DNA of 64,000 nt from Thioalkalivibrio sp. ALJ21 (GTDB taxonomy: Bacteria > Pseudomonadota > Gammaproteobacteria > Ectothiorhodospirales > Ectothiorhodospiraceae): contig NZ_KB905155.1 in NCBI RefSeq assembly GCF_000378605.1, positions 558,001 through 622,000 of the forward strand, in the 5' to 3' direction. The translations under genes were made by a program, and so were the position numbers. Shown here one piece after another: positions 35,911 to 45,278 of the stretch. Under the pieces are notes generated by a model. It saw only the letters and a program-made list of their open reading frames with translations. It did no database searches and was not told the DNA's origin. Numbering within the stretch: the stretch's first letter is position 1; each line of letters opens with the position of its first letter.

Positions 35911-35976
35911 GGGGCTTTGGCGGGCGCTCACCGAAAATATGGCAGGAACATCGCGGCGCGGCCGCGGGAGCAGGTG

Positions 35977-37389
35977 ATGGCAGGCAAGACACTGTACGAC
36001 AAGCTGTGGGAGGCGCATGTGGTGCGCGAGGAGCCGGATGGCTCGACGCTGCTCTACATCGACCGCCACCTGGTGCACGAGGTGACCAGCCCGCAGGCCT
36101 TCGAGGGTCTGCGTCTGGCCGGGCGCAAGCCCTGGCGCGGGGATTCCGTGCTGGCGGTGCCGGACCACAATGTGCCCACCGCCAATCGCGACCGCGGGAT
36201 CGAGGATCCGGTCTCGCGCACCCAGGTGGAGACGCTGGAGACCAACGTCACGAGCCTGGGGCTGAAGTTCTTCCCGATGGCGGATGTGCGCCAGGGCATC
36301 GTGCATGTGATCGGCCCCGAGCAGGGGGCCACCCTGCCGGGCATGACGGTCGTCTGCGGCGACTCGCATACCTCCACCCACGGCGCGCTGGGCGCGCTGG
36401 CCTTCGGCATCGGCACCTCCGAGGTCGAACACGTGCTGGCCACGCAGTGCCTGTGGCAGAAAAAGACCAAGGCCATGCAGATCCGCGTGGAGGGCGAGCT
36501 GCGCCCGGGCGTGACCGCCAAGGATGTGGTGCTGGCGATCATCGGCCGCATCGGTACCGCTGGCGGCACCGGCTATGCGATCGAGTTCGCCGGCTCGGCG
36601 ATTAGCAGCCTGTCGATCGAGGGCCGCATGAGCATCTGCAACATGTCCATCGAGGCCGGGGCCCGCGCGGGCATGGTCGCGGTGGACGAGAAGACCATCG
36701 AGTACGTGCGCGGCAAGCCACAGGCGCCGAGCGGCGAGTTGTTCGAACAGGCCGCAGAATACTGGCGCACGCTGGTCTCCGACCCCGACGCCGAGTTCGA
36801 CGCGGTGGTGGAGATGGATGCCGCCGAGATCGCCCCGCAGGTGAGCTGGGGCACCTCGCCGGAGATGGTCGCGTCGATCGACGGCCGTGTGCCGGACCCG
36901 GCCGCCGAGTCCGATCCGGTGCGCGCCGAGGGCATGAAGCGTGCGCTGGAGTACATGGATCTGCAGCCGAACACACCGATGACCGAGATCCGTCCGGACA
37001 AGGTGTTCATCGGCTCCTGCACGAACTCGCGGATCGAGGACCTGCGCGCGGCCGCCGAGGTGGTCAAGGGCCGCAAGAAGGCCGACAACATCAAGCTGGC
37101 GATGGTGGTGCCGGGCTCCGGGCTGGTGAAGCAGCAGGCGGAGCAGGAAGGGCTGGACCGGATCTTTCTGGATGCCGGCTTCGAGTGGCGCGAGCCGGGC
37201 TGTTCCATGTGTCTGGCGATGAACGCGGACCGACTGGAGCCGGGCGAGCGCTGCGCCTCGACCTCGAACCGAAACTTCGAGGGCCGCCAGGGGCAGGGTG
37301 GGCGTACCCATCTGGTCAGCCCGGCGCTGGCCGCTGCGGCCGCTGTGGCCGGGCACTTCGTCGAACCGTCGGCACTGAAGGAGGCGTAA
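35977..37389 (+). CDS. leuC: 3-isopropylmalate dehydratase large subunit
   Basis: A 470-residue aconitase-family protein that carries the [4Fe-4S] cluster of isopropylmalate isomerase. The second step of leucine synthesis is the isomerisation of 2- to 3-isopropylmalate with LeuD. Cluster cysteines are in [13 protein letters not shown] and in [10 protein letters not shown], with another in the [13 protein letters not shown] area. The start at 35977 begins [14 protein letters not shown], the usual LeuC start, after a GGGAGCAGGTG ribosome site. An open frame runs 60 bases further upstream but through the REP-side spacer. leuD follows after three bases. Confidence 0.96.
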   Translation: MAGKTLYDKLWEAHVVREEPDGSTLLYIDRHLVHEVTSPQAFEGLRLAGRKPWRGDSVLAVPDHNVPTANRDRGIEDPVSRTQVETLETNVTSLGLKFFPMADVRQGIVHVIGPEQGATLPGMTVVCGDSHTSTHGALGALAFGIGTSEVEHVLATQCLWQKKTKAMQIRVEGELRPGVTAKDVVLAIIGRIGTAGGTGYAIEFAGSAISSLSIEGRMSICNMSIEAGARAGMVAVDEKTIEYVRGKPQAPSGELFEQAAEYWRTLVSDPDAEFDAVVEMDAAEIAPQVSWGTSPEMVASIDGRVPDPAAESDPVRAEGMKRALEYMDLQPNTPMTEIRPDKVFIGSCTNSRIEDLRAAAEVVKGRKKADNIKLAMVVPGSGLVKQQAEQEGLDRIFLDAGFEWREPGCSMCLAMNADRLEPGERCASTSNRNFEGRQGQGGRTHLVSPALAAAAAVAGHFVEPSALKEA

Positions 37390-37392
37390 GCG

Positions 37393-38043
37393 ATGCAGGC
37401 CTTTACCGTACACCGTGGGATTGTCGCGCCGCTGGATCGCTCCAACGTCGATACCGACGCGATTATCCCGAAGCAGTACCTGAAATCGGTCAAGCGCACG
37501 GGCTTTGGCCCGAACGCCTTTGATGACTGGCGCTACCTGGACCCGGGCGAGCCCGGCATGGACAGCTCGCAGCGCCGGATCAACCCGGATTTCGCGCTCA
37601 ACCAGGCGCCGTTCGACCAGGCAAGCATCCTGCTGGCGCGCAAGAACTTCGGCTGCGGCTCCTCGCGCGAGCACGCGGTGTGGGCGCTGACCGACTTCGG
37701 CTTTCGCGCGGTGATCGCGCCATCGTTCGCGGACATCTTCTTCTCCAACAGCTGCAAGAACGGGCTGCTGCCGGTGGTGCTGGCAGAGGACGAGGTGCAG
37801 GCACTGTTCGAGCAGGTCGAGGCGAACCCGGGCGCGCAGGTCGAAGTGAACCTGGAAGAGATGACCGTAACGGCGCCGGACGGTACGGTGTTTCGTTTCA
37901 CGCTCGACGAAGACCGGCGCCATCGCCTGCTGAACGGCCTGGACGATATTGCCCTGACGCTGCAGTACGCCGATGACATTCGCGCCTATGAGGAGCGCCA
38001 GCGCCGCGAGTGGCCCTGGATGGCGGAGCACTCGCAGGGCTGA
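37393..38043 (+). CDS. leuD: 3-isopropylmalate dehydratase small subunit
   Basis: A 216-residue swivel-domain subunit, normal for LeuD. Family blocks are [31 protein letters not shown] (read in two parts: [13 protein letters not shown] at 18-30), [15 protein letters not shown] and [20 protein letters not shown]. It completes the isopropylmalate isomerase with LeuC, which starts only three bases upstream on the transcript. After its stop there is a strong palindrome (REP-like copy 2) before leuB, so the mRNA may be protected or partly ended there. Confidence 0.96.
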   Translation: MQAFTVHRGIVAPLDRSNVDTDAIIPKQYLKSVKRTGFGPNAFDDWRYLDPGEPGMDSSQRRINPDFALNQAPFDQASILLARKNFGCGSSREHAVWALTDFGFRAVIAPSFADIFFSNSCKNGLLPVVLAEDEVQALFEQVEANPGAQVEVNLEEMTVTAPDGTVFRFTLDEDRRHRLLNGLDDIALTLQYADDIRAYEERQRREWPWMAEHSQG

Positions 38044-38054
38044 ATGGTGCCCCT

Positions 38055-38126
38055 TGTAGGAGGCCAACCCTCTGGCCGATTGGGCCTGTCCTGGCGCCCA
38101 ATCGGCCAGAGGGTTGGCCTCCTACA
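38055..38126. repeat. REP-like palindromic element, copy 2
   Basis: A perfect 31-base inverted repeat with a 10-base loop, running from TGTAGGAGGCC to GGCCTCCTACA. The inner sequence repeats that of copy 1 (GGCCAACCCTCTGGCCGAT versus GGCCAGCCCTCTGGCCGAT). It lies in the leuD-leuB gap, where a stable hairpin could separate the two transcripts or stabilise the upstream mRNA. Confidence 0.9.
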
Positions 38127-38169
38127 GGTAGAGAAGAAATTCGATTGATCTGATGGTTAGGAGAGGTTT

Positions 38170-39243
38170 GTGAGCCGAATTCTGGTATTGCCCGGGGACG
38201 GGATCGGACCCGAGATCGTGGCCGAGGCGCTGAAGGTGCTGGAGCGTGTAGGCGAGATCGGCGGGCTGGATCTGGAGATCGAGCAGGGCCTGATCGGGGG
38301 CGCGGCGCACGATGCGGCAGGTCACCCGTATCCTGTGGCCACCCGCGAGGCGGCGCGCCGCGCCGACGCGATCCTGCTGGGCGCGGTCGGCGGCCCGCAG
38401 TACGAATCGCTGGAGCGCGACCTGCGCCCCGAGCGTGGCCTGCTGGGAATCCGTTCGGATCTGGGGCTGTTCGCGAACCTGCGCCCGGCGATCCTGTATC
38501 CGCAGCTGGCCTCGGCCTCCACGCTGAAGCCGGAGGTGGTCAGCGGGCTGGATATCCTGATCGTCCGCGAGCTGACCGGCGGGATCTACTTCGGCCAGCC
38601 GCGCGGGATCGAGGAGCGTAACGGCGAGCGCTACGGCTTCAACACGGCCGCCTACAGCGAATCGGAGATCGAACGCATCGCGCGGGTCGGGTTCGAGGCG
38701 GCGATGAAGCGCGGCAAGCGCCTGTGCTCGGTGGACAAGGCCAATGTGCTCGAGGTCTCGGAGCTGTGGCGCGAGGTGGTCGAGCGGGTCGGGAAGGAAT
38801 TCCCGGAGGTCGAGCTGTCTCACATGTATGTGGACAACGCGGCCATGCAGCTGGTGCGTGATCCCAAGCAGTTCGACGTGATGGTGACCGGCAACATGTT
38901 CGGCGACATCCTGTCCGATGCCGCGGCCATGCTGACCGGGTCCATCGGCATGCTGCCCTCGGCCTCGCTGAACAGCGAGGGGGTCGGTCTGTACGAGCCG
39001 ATCCACGGCTCCGCGCCGGATATCGCCGGGCAGGGCAAGGCCAATCCGATGGCGACCGTCCTGTCGGTCGCGATGCTGCTGCGCCACAGCCTGAACCGAA
39101 ACGACCTGGCCGAGCGTATCGAGCAGGCCGTGGGGCGGGTGCTGGATCAGGGCCTGCGCACGCCGGACATCTTCGGGGAAGGCATGACGCTGGTCGGCAC
39201 CCAGGGGATGGGTGATGCCCTGGTGGCCGCGCTGGAGAGCTAG
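38170..39243 (+). CDS. leuB: 3-isopropylmalate dehydrogenase
   Basis: A 357-residue NAD-dependent beta-decarboxylating dehydrogenase, the third step in leucine synthesis. Characteristic segments are [41 protein letters not shown] (begin at about 73), [15 protein letters not shown] and [20 protein letters not shown], the last containing metal-binding aspartates. The start is GTG at 38170 after TAGGAGAG. The gene is 127 bases after leuD, the gap holding the REP-like hairpin. leuA is not in the window. Confidence 0.96.
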   Translation: MSRILVLPGDGIGPEIVAEALKVLERVGEIGGLDLEIEQGLIGGAAHDAAGHPYPVATREAARRADAILLGAVGGPQYESLERDLRPERGLLGIRSDLGLFANLRPAILYPQLASASTLKPEVVSGLDILIVRELTGGIYFGQPRGIEERNGERYGFNTAAYSESEIERIARVGFEAAMKRGKRLCSVDKANVLEVSELWREVVERVGKEFPEVELSHMYVDNAAMQLVRDPKQFDVMVTGNMFGDILSDAAAMLTGSIGMLPSASLNSEGVGLYEPIHGSAPDIAGQGKANPMATVLSVAMLLRHSLNRNDLAERIEQAVGRVLDQGLRTPDIFGEGMTLVGTQGMGDALVAALES

Positions 39244-39248
39244 GCGTT

Positions 39249-39289
39249 GTAGCCAATGATGCGTTTCGCTGCGCTCAACGCATCCTACG
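39249..39289. repeat. REP-like palindromic element of a second type
   Basis: GATGCGTT, an 11-base loop and AACGCATC form the stem, with GTAG and CTAC as outer flanks. The same sequence style (GATGCG...CGCATCCTACG) is a common REP family in gammaproteobacteria. It is unrelated in sequence to the two copies beside leuCD. It lies between leuB and asd. Confidence 0.6.
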
Positions 39290-39342
39290 AGTATTACGAA
39301 TAATCAATATCTTGAAGATAGAACTTAAACCGGGAATGAACG

Positions 39343-40368
39343 ATGAGTGACCGCAAGTTTGACGTGGCCGTGGTGGGCGCAACCGGCGCCGTCGGCGAGA
39401 CCCTGCTCTCCATCCTCGCGGAGCGCGACCTGCCGCTGGGCAAGGTGCATGCGCTGGCTAGTGCGCGCTCGGTCGGCAAGACGGTCGCCTTCGGCCGCCG
39501 CGAGCTGGAAGTGGAGGACCTGGCCACCTTCGATTTCTCGACCGTGCAGATCGGGCTGTTTTCGCCGGGGGCCTCGGTGTCCGCGGAGTACGCGCCGAAG
39601 GCCGCCGCGGCCGGCTGCGTGGTGATCGACAACACTTCGCAGTTTCGCTACGACCCGGAGATCCCGCTGGTGGTGCCCGAGGTCAATCCCGAGGCCGTCG
39701 CCGGCTACAAGAAGCACGGGATCATCGCGAACCCGAACTGCTCCACCATCCAGATGCTGGTGGCGCTGAAGCCGCTGCACGACGCGGTCGGCGTCGAACG
39801 CATCAACGTCGCGACGTACCAGGCGGTCTCCGGCACCGGCAAGGATGCGATCGAGGAACTGGCCCACCAGACGGCGGCACTGCTGAATGGCCGCCCGGTG
39901 GAGTGCAACGTCTATCCCAAGCAGATCGCGTTCAACGCGCTCCCGCACATCGACGTCTTCCAGGACAATGGCTACACCAAGGAAGAGATGAAGATGGTCT
40001 GGGAGACCCGCAAGATCATGGGCGACGAGTCCATCCTGGTGAACCCGACCGCCGTCCGAATCCCGGTGTTCTACGGCCATTCCGAGGCCCTGCACATCGA
40101 GACCCGCGAGAAGATCAGCGCCGAGAAGGCGCGCGAGATCCTGTCCGCCGCACCGGGGGTGACGGTGCTGGACAAGCACGAGGATGGCGGCTATCCGACT
40201 GCCGTCACCGAGGGTTCCGGCAAGGATGCGGTGTTCGTCGGCCGCATCCGCGAGGACATCTCGCACCCCCGCGGGCTGGACCTCTGGGTGGTCTCCGACA
40301 ACGTGCGCAAGGGGGCCGCGCTGAACACAATCCAGATTGCCGAGGTTTTGATCCGGGATTACCTGTGA
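39343..40368 (+). CDS. asd: Aspartate-semialdehyde dehydrogenase
   Basis: A 341-residue NADPH-dependent enzyme making aspartate semialdehyde for lysine, threonine, methionine and cell-wall diaminopimelate. The Rossmann loop VVGATGAVGETLL (10-22), the catalytic Cys133 in NPNCSTIQM and the active-site region TYQAVSGTGKDAIEEL are clear. The placement after leuB and before fimV is the usual one in Pseudomonas and related gammaproteobacteria. It has its own upstream space of 99 bases with a REP-like repeat. Confidence 0.95.
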   Translation: MSDRKFDVAVVGATGAVGETLLSILAERDLPLGKVHALASARSVGKTVAFGRRELEVEDLATFDFSTVQIGLFSPGASVSAEYAPKAAAAGCVVIDNTSQFRYDPEIPLVVPEVNPEAVAGYKKHGIIANPNCSTIQMLVALKPLHDAVGVERINVATYQAVSGTGKDAIEELAHQTAALLNGRPVECNVYPKQIAFNALPHIDVFQDNGYTKEEMKMVWETRKIMGDESILVNPTAVRIPVFYGHSEALHIETREKISAEKAREILSAAPGVTVLDKHEDGGYPTAVTEGSGKDAVFVGRIREDISHPRGLDLWVVSDNVRKGAALNTIQIAEVLIRDYL

Positions 40369-40486
40369 TTTAATCCGGTAAAAGTCCGGGAAAATTCATA
40401 CCCGGCAACACGCGGTCAGGGGGCGCTGGGGCTTTTATTCAAGCCCCATGCGATGACAGGCCGCGCGGCACATTCAGGGGGGATTC

Positions 40487-42964
40487 GTGCGCAAGTTACT
40501 ACTCGGGCTACTGCTCTTGCTGCTGGTTGCACCGGCATCATCGAATTCGGTGAGCTTCGGTGAGGTCAACCTGCAATCCCATCTGAACCAGACCTTGCGG
40601 GCGGAGATTCCGCTGCGAGGCGGTGCCGCGGCCAGTGATTCGCTGCAGGTGCGTCAGGCTTCGGAGAACGAATACCGGCGCGCCGGCATGAGCCGCGGTA
40701 GCGTGCCGGGCGACCTGAACATCCAGGTTCAGGGCGAGGGGGCGGATCGCCGGGTGGTGCTGACCACGCGTCAGCCGGTGCGCGAGCCGTATGTGGGTAT
40801 CCTCCTCGAGGCCCGCTGGGATGGCGGGCGTTCAATGCGTGAAGTCTCTTTGCTGCTTGATCCGCCGGACACCATGCCTTCCGGGGCGGCGGCTCCGGCC
40901 CCGCGTGACACCGCCCGCGAGGCGCCGCGTCGACAAGACACGCCGATGCCCCGCGAAGGCGAGGCCTATACCGTGCGTAGCGGCGACACCCTCTATCGCA
41001 TCGTGGAGCGCGCGGGTCTGGCCGGCATGGCGGATCAGGCGATGCTGGCGTTCCTGGAGGCCAACCCCGACGCGTTTTCTGACCAGAACATCAACAGCCT
41101 GCGCGCGGGCGCTGAACTGACTGTCCCGTCGCGTTCGGAGCTTGAGTCGCGTAGTGCGGCCGAGGCGCGCCAGGAAGTGCAGCGACAGGTTCAGGCCTGG
41201 CGCGAGGGAACGGTGACCGCAGCTCGCGAGGAACCCGAGCCTGAGGAAGCGGCCGATGCCGAGCCGGAAGTCGAGGCGGTCCCGGAAGAGGACGAGGCGG
41301 TAGCGGAGGACGATGAGGCGGTGTCCGAGGACGACGAGGCCGCCGCGGATGATGCCGTGGCCGCCACGGACGAGGACGATGACGCGGCGGCGGCCGACGA
41401 CCGCCTGGAGATCGTGACAGAACTCCTGCCGGAAACGGATGAAGGGGCGGCGGCCGCGGCCGAGTCCCCCGATCTGCTCCAGGAAGCCATGTTGTCCCAG
41501 CGCGCCGAGATGGAAGGGATGCGCGAGCAGATCACCGAACTGCGCGAGGAACTGGGTGAGCGTGGCCGCCTTGCGGAGCTTTCGAGCGAGAACATGGCGG
41601 AGCTCGAGGAGCAGCTGAGCCAGCTGCGGGCGGAACGCAATGAACTGATGGCACGGCTCGATCGGGCAGATGCCGAACGCAATGCGCCGCTGCACGAGCG
41701 GATCATGAATGATCCGCTGCTGCTGATGATGGCGATTGCACTGGTAATCCTGCTGCTGCTGGTGTTGCTGGCCTTTGCGCGTGGTGGTCGGCGCGAAGTG
41801 GTGGTTGAAGAGCGTGCTTCCGGCATGCCGGCGCGGGCGGACAACAGCGGTGTGCGGGCCGCGGCGGCGGATCCCGCCGGCTACGAGGCACGTGAAATCG
41901 ACAGTGCCGGCGCGGGATCGGGCGGCGCCGCTACAGCCGTAGCCGGCGGGGCCGCTGCGGGCCTGGCGGCCGGAGCTGTCGCGGGCAAGGACGACGATCG
42001 CGAACCGCTGGCTGATTCGGACGAGCCAGAGGAGTCGGTGAGTGAGCCTGTAGTGGTGAGCTCCAGTGGCGATGCCTCAGTGGACGACGTGCTGGCCGAA
42101 GTGGATGTTTGCCTGGCCTACGGGATGAATGATCAGGCCGAGGAGACCCTGACCCAGGCCATCGAGCGCGACCCGGACAATACCCAGTATCGTCTGAAGC
42201 TCGTCGAGGCGCGCGTGGCGCTGGGCGACGAGGAAGGCGCCCGTGAGGCGGCATCCGCCCTGCGCGAACGCCTGCCGGCGGACGATGTTGGAACGCGCAA
42301 TCATCTGGCGGAGCTGGAATCGCGCATCGGTGGCGCTGGTGATGACAGCGCAGGGCCCGCGGGCGCTCCGGCGGGGGTAGAAGGTCTGGGCGCTGCAGTG
42401 GAGCCGCAGGCGGCAGATGACAGCGAAGCACCGAACGAGATCGACTTCTCCGGCCTGGATCTCCCAGACGTGGAATCGGAGACCGATGATCTCGGGAAGA
42501 CCGCCGAGCCGCAGGAAGAGACGGACTCCGGGCTGACCTTTGATTTTGACGAGACCTTCGATGAAGGGGCTTCGACGCCAGCGGAGCAGACCCTTTCGGA
42601 GACGGACGAAGCGCGCAGCGATGACCTGAATGACTTGTCGTTCGATATCGACGACAGCGATTTGCCGAACCTGGATGAAGAAACCCGGGAGGATGCGGCC
42701 GGGAGTGATATCCCGGCACTGGATCTGGGCGACGAGGACCTGCCGGCTGCGGGCCAGGAAGATGCCTTGCCGCAAGAGGACGGAGACTCCTCGCCCATCG
42801 GGGCCGACGAAGACAATGAAACGCGCCTGAGTCTGGCGCAGGCCTATGCGGACATGGGCGATGACGAAGGTGCACGCGAACTGATCGACGAGATCGTGGC
42901 CACCGGGTCGGAGGATCAGAAGGCGAAGGCTGAGGCGATTCGTCAGCAGCTGGAGAGCTCCTGA
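40487..42964 (+). CDS. fimV: FimV/HubP-family polar scaffold protein
   Basis: An 825-residue inner-membrane protein. An N-terminal signal peptide (1-19) precedes the FimV N-terminal domain (FGEVNLQSHLNQTLRAEI, about 25-42), a periplasmic LysM domain (YTVRSGDTLYRIVERAGL, about 162-179), an acidic low-complexity linker (about 245-320), a coiled coil, and one membrane helix (LLLMMAIALVILLLLVLLAF, about 408-427). The cytoplasmic half has another very acidic linker and TPR-like repeats, ending with the FimV C-terminal motif TRLSLAQAYADMGDDEGARE. FimV organises the cell pole and type IV pilus function. The start is GTG at 40487. Confidence 0.9.
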   Translation: MRKLLLGLLLLLLVAPASSNSVSFGEVNLQSHLNQTLRAEIPLRGGAAASDSLQVRQASENEYRRAGMSRGSVPGDLNIQVQGEGADRRVVLTTRQPVREPYVGILLEARWDGGRSMREVSLLLDPPDTMPSGAAAPAPRDTAREAPRRQDTPMPREGEAYTVRSGDTLYRIVERAGLAGMADQAMLAFLEANPDAFSDQNINSLRAGAELTVPSRSELESRSAAEARQEVQRQVQAWREGTVTAAREEPEPEEAADAEPEVEAVPEEDEAVAEDDEAVSEDDEAAADDAVAATDEDDDAAAADDRLEIVTELLPETDEGAAAAAESPDLLQEAMLSQRAEMEGMREQITELREELGERGRLAELSSENMAELEEQLSQLRAERNELMARLDRADAERNAPLHERIMNDPLLLMMAIALVILLLLVLLAFARGGRREVVVEERASGMPARADNSGVRAAAADPAGYEAREIDSAGAGSGGAATAVAGGAAAGLAAGAVAGKDDDREPLADSDEPEESVSEPVVVSSSGDASVDDVLAEVDVCLAYGMNDQAEETLTQAIERDPDNTQYRLKLVEARVALGDEEGAREAASALRERLPADDVGTRNHLAELESRIGGAGDDSAGPAGAPAGVEGLGAAVEPQAADDSEAPNEIDFSGLDLPDVESETDDLGKTAEPQEETDSGLTFDFDETFDEGASTPAEQTLSETDEARSDDLNDLSFDIDDSDLPNLDEETREDAAGSDIPALDLGDEDLPAAGQEDALPQEDGDSSPIGADEDNETRLSLAQAYADMGDDEGARELIDEIVATGSEDQKAKAEAIRQQLESS

Positions 42965-42980
42965 GCCGCCAAACTGTGTT

Positions 42981-43715
42981 GTGAAGCAGTATCCTGTCGC
43001 GATGATGCGGCAGGGTTTCGAAAGGGAACAAGAAACGGCCGGGTTGGCGTCCCTCTGGGCGCTCCCGGCCGTTTTGCTGGCGTCGGTGGCTTTGGCGACC
43101 GCAAAGCCGCCCGTGGTCCTGGCAGTGCTGGTCGGGGCGGCGGGGCTGGTTTGGCTCGGGCCGTTCGCCTGGCGTCGCTGCGGGCGCCTGCTCTGGCGAT
43201 TGAAATGGTTCTATCTCTCGTTGCTGGTGTTCTTCGGCGTATGGCCAGTCGAAGCGCAAGGCGGTTCGGCACTGGCCGGCCTGAGCGAGGCCGCGTGGCG
43301 CATCGGGGCGCTGGCGCTGGTGGTTGTCCTGGTGGTCTGGCTGACCGAGCGTTTCTCGCGAGGGGAACTGGTCTCGGCGCTGTCGTCGTTGTTGGCGGGC
43401 CCTCGTGGTTGTTTTGGCGCGTGGGGCACACGCTTCGCGCAGCGGCTTTTTCTGGCCCTGGAGCTGTTCGAGTCGGATCGGGTCAACACCGAACGCGAAC
43501 GTGAGCAACTCCGTGGTGGTTGGCGTGAACGACTGCAGGCGGCGCGCGACTGGCTGATTGTTCGGCTGGACCGTGCCTTGAGTGGGGAGCTGCCCGAGCC
43601 AGCGGCTGGCGATTTCAATCAGGGCATGGGTGGAGTCCGGAAAGGGGGCGCGGTGGCCGTGGCGTGGTTGTGGATGGTTGCGGTCGCAGGCGGCTGGATT
43701 GCCTGGTGGTGGTGA
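42981..43715 (+). CDS. Unknown membrane protein between fimV and truA (CbiQ-like in outline)
   Basis: A 244-residue protein with about four to five hydrophobic segments (around 22-60, 72-92, 105-125 and 222-242) separated by arginine-rich loops. The middle region, from WRLKWFYLSLLVFF to LTERFSRGELVSALSSLL, is faintly like the T-component (CbiQ/EcfT) of ECF transporters, but no ATPase or substrate-binding component is near. It starts 16 bases after the fimV stop with GTG 42981 or ATG 43002; neither has a clear ribosome site. It ends seven bases before the truA start. Function unknown; only the membrane location is well supported. Confidence 0.75.
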   Translation: MKQYPVAMMRQGFEREQETAGLASLWALPAVLLASVALATAKPPVVLAVLVGAAGLVWLGPFAWRRCGRLLWRLKWFYLSLLVFFGVWPVEAQGGSALAGLSEAAWRIGALALVVVLVVWLTERFSRGELVSALSSLLAGPRGCFGAWGTRFAQRLFLALELFESDRVNTEREREQLRGGWRERLQAARDWLIVRLDRALSGELPEPAAGDFNQGMGGVRKGGAVAVAWLWMVAVAGGWIAWWW

Positions 43716-43722
43716 TCGGGTG

Positions 43723-44580
43723 ATGACAAATACGGCGTCGACAATGCGTGATGCAGATCGGGTGTCTGGAGCGGTACGTCAGCGATGGGCGTTGGGGGTC
43801 GAGTACGACGGGCGCGGGCTGCTGGGCTGGCAGCGCCAGAAAGACGGCCCCAGCGTGCAGGGGCATCTGGAAGCAGCGTTGAGTTTCGTGGCTAATGATG
43901 GGGTCGAGCTCACCTGCGCGGGCCGCACGGACGCGGGAGTGCATGCGACCGCTCAAGTGGCGCACTTTGACACTTCGGCGGTGCGTGAACGGCACTCCTG
44001 GGTACTTGGAGCGAACAGTCGCCTGCCGGACGGGATAGCCCTGCGTTGGGCCGAGCCGGTCAATGACGACTTTCATGCGCGCTTCAAGGCCTTTGGTCGC
44101 CGTTATCGCTATGTGATCGCGAATCGAGCGGTGCGGCCCGCGCTGGAGGCGGGGCGGGTGGCCTGGTGGCGACGCCCGCTGGATACCGCGCGGATGCATG
44201 ACGCGGCGCAGACGTTTGTAGGCGAACACGATTTTTCCAGCCTGCGTGCCGCCGGATGCCAGGCGAAATCGCCGATTCGGGAGGTGCATTCCATTGCGGT
44301 CCAGCGGCGCGGTTCGTACGTGGTCCTGGATATCCATGCCAATGCCTTCCTGCATCACATGGTGCGCAACATCGCCGGGGTGCTGCTGGCGATCGGGGAC
44401 GGGCGCGAAGAGCCGGGCTGGGCTGCGCGGATTCTCGCGGCCCGCGACCGGCGGGTCTCGGGCATCACGGCCCCGGCCGATGGGCTTTACTTCGTGCATG
44501 TCGACTATCCACCCGAGTTCACTCTCCCCAGTGCCGAGGGGCCGGCGCTGGAGGGCATCCCCGGCAATGGGGCGATCTGA
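43723..44580 (+). CDS. truA: tRNA pseudouridine(38-40) synthase
   Basis: A 285-residue enzyme that makes pseudouridine in the anticodon stem of tRNAs. The catalytic aspartate is Asp70 in CAGRTDAGVHA; other family blocks are EYDGRGLLGWQRQ, RYRYVI and HHMVRNIAGVLLAIG. The start at ATG 43723 adds a 20-residue extension before the core; ATG 43744 is also possible. A longer frame from upstream overlaps the unknown membrane protein and is not used. The fimV-truA-trpF order is standard in Pseudomonas-like chromosomes. Confidence 0.95.
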   Translation: MTNTASTMRDADRVSGAVRQRWALGVEYDGRGLLGWQRQKDGPSVQGHLEAALSFVANDGVELTCAGRTDAGVHATAQVAHFDTSAVRERHSWVLGANSRLPDGIALRWAEPVNDDFHARFKAFGRRYRYVIANRAVRPALEAGRVAWWRRPLDTARMHDAAQTFVGEHDFSSLRAAGCQAKSPIREVHSIAVQRRGSYVVLDIHANAFLHHMVRNIAGVLLAIGDGREEPGWAARILAARDRRVSGITAPADGLYFVHVDYPPEFTLPSAEGPALEGIPGNGAI

Positions 44581-44639
44581 TTGCGGGAAAGCCGGGCCCG
44601 AGCCCGGGTTCTGGTAGGCTTGCGACTGCGTTTTTCGAG

Positions 44640-45278
44640 ATGGCGGGCATGCGCTACAGGGTCAAGATCTGCGGAATCAAGACGCCGGAGCAGGCGGAGG
44701 CCGCGGCGCGTGCCGGGACCGACGCGATCGGCCTGGTATTCCACCCGCCCAGCCGCCGTTACGTCGAGTCTGACCGCGCGGCGGAGATCGTGGCGGCGCT
44801 GCCCCCGTTCGTGACGACGGTGGGGTTGTTCGTGGACCCGGACCCGGCACGCGTCGAGCAGGTCCTGGCCGGTGTGCGTCTGGACTGCCTGCAGTTTCAC
44901 GGTCATGAGTCGGCAGCGGAATGTACGCGTTTCGGGCATCCCTACCTCAAGGCTGTGTCGATGAACGAGGCCGATGATCCGCGGCCGGTGATGGATGCCC
45001 ACCCCCACGCGCAGGGCTTTCTGCTGGACAGCCATGGAGGCGGGCGTAGCGGGGGATCCGGCCACCGCTTCGACTGGGACACAGTGCCCGAGGCGCTGGA
45101 CCGGCCCTGGCTGCTGGCCGGGGGGCTGGACGAGGATTCGGTACGCGTGGCGCTGGGACACCTGCGCCCGTACGGGGTGGACGTAAGCTCCGGGGTTGAG
45201 AGTGCCCCGGGGGTCAAGGATGCACGGCGCATGGAGGCCTTCGTGAAGGCCGTGCGCCAATGCGAGGTGAATGAATGA
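44640..45278 (+). CDS. trpF: Phosphoribosylanthranilate isomerase
   Basis: A 212-residue TIM-barrel enzyme of tryptophan synthesis that isomerises N-(5'-phosphoribosyl)anthranilate. The catalytic cysteine is in [12 protein letters not shown] (about 9-20); phosphate-binding blocks are [12 protein letters not shown] and [10 protein letters not shown]. The ATG at 44640 or the second ATG nine bases downstream is the start. Its stop overlaps the trpB ATG (ATGA), so trpF and trpB are translationally coupled. A gene region rich in G and C before it shows no attenuator or leader peptide. Confidence 0.95.
   Translation: MAGMRYRVKICGIKTPEQAEAAARAGTDAIGLVFHPPSRRYVESDRAAEIVAALPPFVTTVGLFVDPDPARVEQVLAGVRLDCLQFHGHESAAECTRFGHPYLKAVSMNEADDPRPVMDAHPHAQGFLLDSHGGGRSGGSGHRFDWDTVPEALDRPWLLAGGLDEDSVRVALGHLRPYGVDVSSGVESAPGVKDARRMEAFVKAVRQCEVNE

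Noticed and set aside
35905-38067. Long minus-strand open frame opposite leuC and leuD
   Set aside because: Histidine- and arginine-rich shadow of leuCD with no recognisable domain.
40428-40447. Hairpin GGGGCTT-N6-AAGCCCC between asd and fimV, considered as terminator
   Set aside because: No T-run follows on either strand; at most a weak structural element.
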